Below are positions 39,229-42,645 of a stretch of DNA of 42,645 nucleotides, in pieces. Made by a program: the position numbers and the translations under genes. Positions within the stretch are counted from its first letter, which is position 1, and each line of letters begins with the position of its first letter. Origin of the DNA: Myxococcales bacterium (lineage in GTDB: Bacteria; Myxococcota_A; Polyangia; Haliangiales; Haliangiaceae); NCBI GenBank assembly GCA_024222395.1, contig JAAEPE010000211.1, positions 1 through 42,645 on the forward strand. Direction: 5' to 3'. Under the pieces are notes generated by a model, which worked only from the letters and a program-made list of their open reading frames with translations, made no database searches and was not told where the DNA came from.

Positions 39229-39903
39229 GAGAATCATGGTGGTTTGAATTAGCTCCGGTGAAACGCGATATCGGCCTCGGGCCTCGCGTACGCTGGAGTC
39301 TGGGCTGGTTAGCTTGCGCAGTACCGCGACGCGAAACTCTTCATTGGCGAGGTCAAACTCGAGTTCGACATCCCGAAAGCCTAGAAAGGTCTGCGTAATG
39401 GGGTACTGGCACTTGTAGAAGGCTTCCTTCGCACTAAATATGAGCTTTGCGAGTCGCCCCCGATCTTCGGAAGGCTGCGTATCGAGCCAGCGAAGCTCGG
39501 ACTCGCCGCAGATCCGATTGATGATATCGGTTCCCAGCGGATCGGCGAGCTCGGCATCGATTCCTACGCTGCGGATTGTGTTGGCGGAGGCTAGTGCGAC
39601 GGCGCAATAGCCCTTCGTGTGGGTTATCGTGCCCACGATGCCCTCAGGCCAGCGAGGGGCTCGGTCGTCGTAGCGCAACAGGGGCTCAGGCTTAACTCCG
39701 AGCTGCCCCATGGCTCGTCTCGCCAAGACTCGGGCGGCGGCGAACTCTGCCCGGCGCCTATCCACGGCCTTCGTAATAAGCTCACGCTCTTCCGGGAATA
39801 GCTCGTCTACGTAGTGAAGTGAGGGTATGCACTCCCACACCTCTAGCTTGCGCCCAAGGAGATCGGCAAGGACCTCGCTCCTCGTTAGCCTTTCACTTGT
39901 CAT
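39226..39903 (-). CDS. 4'-phosphopantetheinyl transferase (Sfp/EntD type)
   Basis: A 225-residue enzyme that would move phosphopantetheine from CoA to carrier-protein domains. All three family motifs are visible: GIVGTITHTKGYCAVALA (P1/P1a region), VGIDAEL with Mg-binding Asp116 and Glu118, and LIFSAKEAFYKCQYP with Glu160 and Lys164. The N-terminal ELITKAVDRRRAEFAAARVLARRAMGQLG is typical of the EntD subfamily. No NRPS or PKS genes are in the window, so its client is elsewhere. It is the last gene of an operon with the UDP-glucose pyrophosphorylase and a lipoprotein, 33 bp from the former. Confidence 0.92.
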   Translation of the reverse strand: MTSERLTRSEVLADLLGRKLEVWECIPSLHYVDELFPEERELITKAVDRRRAEFAAARVLARRAMGQLGVKPEPLLRYDDRAPRWPEGIVGTITHTKGYCAVALASANTIRSVGIDAELADPLGTDIINRICGESELRWLDTQPSEDRGRLAKLIFSAKEAFYKCQYPITQTFLGFRDVELEFDLANEEFRVAVLRKLTSPDSSVREARGRYRVSPELIQTTMIL

Positions 39904-39936
39904 TGATCTGTTCTACTCCAAGCTCGGCACACTGTA

Positions 39937-41322
39937 CTAGTCAACCTCGTCGCCGAATCGAGAGTCATCGTCTACACAAGTCTGAATCGTACCCTCATTG
40001 CGAATCTCGACGTTGCCTCTGCACTCGACTCTCGCTCCGAATCTCACATCGCCGACGACTCGAAAGGAGATGCAGTCAACCAGCGAAGGTGGGCCCTTGG
40101 GGAATCGCTCCTCCATAGCATCGACGAGCCCAAAGTACTCCGGGTCGAGGTCGACGAGTGCCGCCTTTGCGTTCGCCCGTGACGGGAGAACTCTAAAATC
40201 ATCGCTAAGCTGATAGTCGTCACTGCGAAGTGATAGCAAGTCGTTGGTTGTCTTAACGGGGGTGAAGCGGGTGCGAGAAACTCTCAGTGCGGTGCTTCCT
40301 TTGAAATTGGAGATTGCCGAGCCCATGGCGGTCTCGAGTTGATAGACAGCGGGTGAAGAGGCGTCTCGAGGATCTAGGGATTTCAAATTCCGTATCATAG
40401 GCAAGCCGAGTACGTTGCCCCTCTTCTTAATCAGCAGGGCGAGCGCCGGCAGGTTGATCCAAAGATTGTTCGTGTTGAAGTACCGATGGCGAGCGATGTC
40501 TTGAAATGCCTCTAGGTCATCTTCGGGACATTGAGCGGACTCTCGCAGGATCAGCCGTCCCTGGCTATCCTGTGCGAGATGCCCTCCCTTCCTATCAGCA
40601 GTTGTTCGATCTGCCACTTCCATCAAGAATGGGAACTCACCGGCGACAAAGTGTCCGAGAACGGCAGCATCCATCACTGCACCTAGGTTGTCAGCGTTGC
40701 TCACAAAGAGATATTCGTAGCCGAATTCGAGCATGGTCTCGAGCATGCCGCTAGTCACGAGAGCCGTATAGAGGTCGCCATGTCCGGCCGGGCACCATTC
40801 GTTATCGCTGGCGCCCTTGGAAACTGCAGGAGATAGATCCGATCGCAACACTTTGGGGACTTTGTGCTGCATGAAGTCCAAGGGCAGGGGGCCAGAGATA
40901 CCCTCGTATTGCGCCAACGCCGCACGCGAATCAGTGTGAGTGCTGTAGCTATTCATGAGCACCACGGGAACCCTGCTGCGCAGGGCCTGCGCAGCGATGA
41001 TATCGAGGAAGCTGTAGCCGTCTCCGACCGTCAGTAGTGACTTGGCCTTGTTGAGCCCCATGCTGGTACCAAGACCACCATTTAGCTTCACCATCACGGT
41101 CTTTGGCAGTGCGGCGCAGCCAACGCTCTCAAGAGAGGCTGACAGCATTTTCGTGTCCGAAACGTCCACTACCGGCCGGATTTCTGATTCCGGAATCAGC
41201 CCCGTATGGCCTTGTGCGAGCTGTCGATAGTAGTGCTCGAACGTGCGGATCACAACGTCCGGGAGACTCGCGCGCTGCATCTTCGCCTGGAACGCAGCGA
41301 AGTCGTCACGTGAATATGCCAT
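39937..41322 (-). CDS. Eukaryote-type UTP-glucose-1-phosphate uridylyltransferase (UDPGP family)
   Basis: A 461-residue nucleotidyltransferase making UDP-glucose. The N-terminal nucleotide-binding loop TVMVKLNGGLGTSMGLNKAKSLL, MNSYSTHTDS, NEWCPAGHGDLYTALVTSG, YLFVSNADNLGAVMD and KGGHL place it with eukaryotic UGP2 rather than bacterial GalU. NTNNLWINLPAL and the C-terminal beta-helix-like end (VVGDVRFGARVECRGNVEIRN) support this. Length is slightly below the eukaryotic enzymes. ATG 41322 has GAGGGG 9 nt upstream. It is 14 bp from the lipoprotein gene upstream. It probably supplies UDP-sugars for surface glycans. Confidence 0.93.
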   Translation of the reverse strand: MAYSRDDFAAFQAKMQRASLPDVVIRTFEHYYRQLAQGHTGLIPESEIRPVVDVSDTKMLSASLESVGCAALPKTVMVKLNGGLGTSMGLNKAKSLLTVGDGYSFLDIIAAQALRSRVPVVLMNSYSTHTDSRAALAQYEGISGPLPLDFMQHKVPKVLRSDLSPAVSKGASDNEWCPAGHGDLYTALVTSGMLETMLEFGYEYLFVSNADNLGAVMDAAVLGHFVAGEFPFLMEVADRTTADRKGGHLAQDSQGRLILRESAQCPEDDLEAFQDIARHRYFNTNNLWINLPALALLIKKRGNVLGLPMIRNLKSLDPRDASSPAVYQLETAMGSAISNFKGSTALRVSRTRFTPVKTTNDLLSLRSDDYQLSDDFRVLPSRANAKAALVDLDPEYFGLVDAMEERFPKGPPSLVDCISFRVVGDVRFGARVECRGNVEIRNEGTIQTCVDDDSRFGDEVD

Positions 41323-41336
41323 CGCACATCCCCTCG

Positions 41337-41966
41337 CTACTTGGATTCCGTTTCTGCTTCGGACCTCTCCTTGAGAACCTTCTTGCCCTCTTCGCGGTGC
41401 GCCCCCTGAAGCACACCGGCCTCGTTCGCATCGGCCTTCAGTACTCGTTCGACGATTGCAGCCTGGGGGACAAGCTCTTTGGGCACCCGGTAGACGCTGA
41501 CATCGAAGTGTCCTTCGTTGTTGGTGTAGTTGCCATCGAGAATCTTGAGTCGCAACTCGTCCACGTGATCACTGCCAACGCGAACGATGAAGCTTCCATC
41601 CGTACAGAATGGCTTGTTCTCGCCGAATCGGGCGACCAACGCTCCTGGATTGAACTTTGCGAAACAGTCATTGTCAGACTTCCATCCCTTTGGTGTGGCG
41701 TGTTCGGCGGGGTTTCCCTCCGGGTCCTTGAACACCACAATCTTCCCGCTCGCCTTGATGACGAGCAAGTCACCCTCAGTGGCTTGCACTCCCGTGTGTA
41801 GCCACAGATCGTCTTCGGAGTCTACTGTGAAGGCATAGTGCTCCACTGCTGGAGCGGTGACCTTCGCACTCTCTGGGATGACTTCCGTGTGGTTGGTGGT
41901 GCTCGCCGCTCCACATGCGGCTGTCAATGCCAGTACCGCTATTGTGCTTTCAAGGTGTCGAATCAT
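41337..41966 (-). CDS. Lipoprotein with PA-IL (LecA)-like lectin fold
   Basis: A 209-residue lipoprotein with lipobox LTAAC (Cys18). The mature region has the pattern of LecA-like galactose-binding domains: LWLHTGVQATEGDLLVIKASGKIVVF, then ATPKGW, FNPGALVARFGENKPF, SFIVRVGSD and ELRLKILDGNYTNNEGHFDVSVYRV, where the acidic/Asn cluster corresponds to the Ca-binding loop. The C-terminus is a charged helix (REEGKKVLKERSEAE). A GGAG ribosome site and a TACAAT box are present upstream. It heads the operon with the UDP-glucose pyrophosphorylase and phosphopantetheinyl transferase. Sugar binding is inferred from fold similarity. Confidence 0.78.
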   Translation of the reverse strand: MIRHLESTIAVLALTAACGAASTTNHTEVIPESAKVTAPAVEHYAFTVDSEDDLWLHTGVQATEGDLLVIKASGKIVVFKDPEGNPAEHATPKGWKSDNDCFAKFNPGALVARFGENKPFCTDGSFIVRVGSDHVDELRLKILDGNYTNNEGHFDVSVYRVPKELVPQAAIVERVLKADANEAGVLQGAHREEGKKVLKERSEAETESK

Positions 41967-42155
41967 CCTGTCTCCGTATTGTATCGATGGGTTTGTCTAG
42001 TGAGCCCAGCCTACCACCATGGGAGAAATGCACCTGCCTTGTAACAGCCCAATAGACTAGGCATTGTCGCTTCTGCAGCTCAAGCAACGAAGAGGCTCTA
42101 TCTGTGGTGAGCCCTCCATGGGGCCTCAGAAGCTGCTACCAGCCTTCTAGAACGT

Positions 42156-42645
42156 AAGTGATCATTGCGCCAGGCGAAGCTCTGGCAGAGGGCAAAGAGA
42201 ACACAATGTAATCTAGGAACTTTGCATCGTTGCCCAGCGGATGAGAGTTCCGCGTGACCAAGGCTTAGCCAGCCGGTTGGTAGCGAGTCTTGCGTGGACG
42301 AGGGGTGACCCCGTCTGCGAAGCGTAGACAGCGAATGCACGAGCTGTGTGATTGAGCCCTGAAATTGTGAAGATGTAGGAGCTGATGGTTTTGAACGCCC
42401 AGCAGGCAACATCGCAACGTCCGCTATTTGGCTAGGGCGGTGTGATCCTACCGGGCTCGGTGAGCAGGGCGATGGCATAAGGGCAACCCGGGAACCTGGG
42501 AAGCGCAGGCGTTTCCAATTCGCAAGCAAAGAGCGGGGATGTGGGGCCTCGTTTGATCAAAGTCTCCAGGCCCTAGGTGGCAGCACGCAGCCGCCTAGGG
42601 AGCGAAGAATGTATGCAGGATTGGTATTGCAGAGCCGAAGGAGAA
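42156..42645 (+). ncRNA. Probable group II intron, 5' RNA part, cut by right window edge
   Basis: This stretch has no convincing ORF (the long minus-strand frame at 42098-42529 looks spurious) but reads like domain I of a bacterial group II intron on the plus strand: an opening TTGCGCCAGGCGAAGCTCTGGC stem-loop (canonical introns start GTGYG), TTAGCCAGCCGGTTGGTAGCG, CTGCGAAGCGTAGACAGCGAA, GTGTGATTGAGCCCTGAAA, AAGGGCAACCCGGGAACCTGGGAAG and CCTAGGGAGCGAAG. These are remembered intron-type phrases, not computed matches. The reverse transcriptase ORF and domain V/VI would lie beyond the right edge. The exact 5' boundary is uncertain; the 190 bp before it (41967-42155) shows only the lipoprotein promoter region. 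Confidence 0.5.

Noticed and set aside
42098..42529. Minus-strand ORF of 143 codons
   Set aside because: Ser/Pro/Arg-rich shadow composition, no start context, and it overlaps sequence that reads better as structured RNA on the plus strand.
1..42645. tRNA, rRNA genes and CRISPR arrays
   Set aside because: No cloverleaf with a GTTCRANYC arm, no rRNA-like blocks and no regularly spaced repeats were seen by eye; a tRNAscan or CRISPR finder run was not possible.

Overview
The window looks like a piece of a Gram-negative, Myxococcota-like (deltaproteobacterial or bradymonadal) chromosome. This is inferred from gene content and not from a marker gene. The pointers are an RND/MFP/TolC efflux operon, an Omp85 barrel, many lipoproteins, a zinc-ribbon/TPR Ser/Thr kinase plus the wreck of a second one, MerR-TPR, J-domain-TPR, PilZ and FHA proteins, a DUF2723 membrane protein and a eukaryote-type UDP-glucose pyrophosphorylase. 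I found no rRNA, tRNA or CRISPR array.

Layout: 1-1690 (minus) is a J-domain-like protein followed by a signal-peptidase-like gene cut by the left edge. 1691-2864 is gene-poor. 2865-9322 (minus) is a tightly overlapped tolC-tetR-mfp-rnd efflux operon with a TetR-type operator at its head. 9323-10706 is a scrapyard of gene remnants: an IS66 tail, a cyanophycinase 3' end and an ISAzo13-like 5' end. 10707-16030 (plus) holds a hydrolase, a lipoprotein, a Ser/Thr kinase and a two-TM protein. 16097-21120 (minus) holds a broken secreted protein, tatC, tatB, a ligand-less metallo-beta-lactamase-fold protein, a decayed PilZ gene and pspA. uppS-cdsA (plus) follow at 21217-22854.

23214-24577 (minus) is a MerR-TPR regulator with an overlapping partner gene. 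Facing it is a phosphorelay pair at 24705-26500, a ChpT-like protein overlapping a receiver-kinase, and then a shattered Ser/Thr kinase gene. A DUF2723 membrane protein diverges from an NtrC-type activator, gshB, add and an ECF-like sigma factor (29795-34313). The right part holds a MepA-like endopeptidase, metB with a YbjN-like gene, a single-POTRA Omp85 protein, an FHA pseudogene, and an operon of lectin-fold lipoprotein, UDP-glucose pyrophosphorylase and phosphopantetheinyl transferase. A likely group II intron 5' part runs off the right edge.

Two themes run through the window. Many first-of-operon genes carry a TANNNT box 6-8 nt before the start codon, which suggests leaderless transcription. 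At least five genes are frameshifted or truncated (cyanophycinase, secreted protein at 16.1-16.8 kb, PilZ, Ser/Thr kinase at 26.5 kb, FHA), which means either real gene decay or residual sequence errors.
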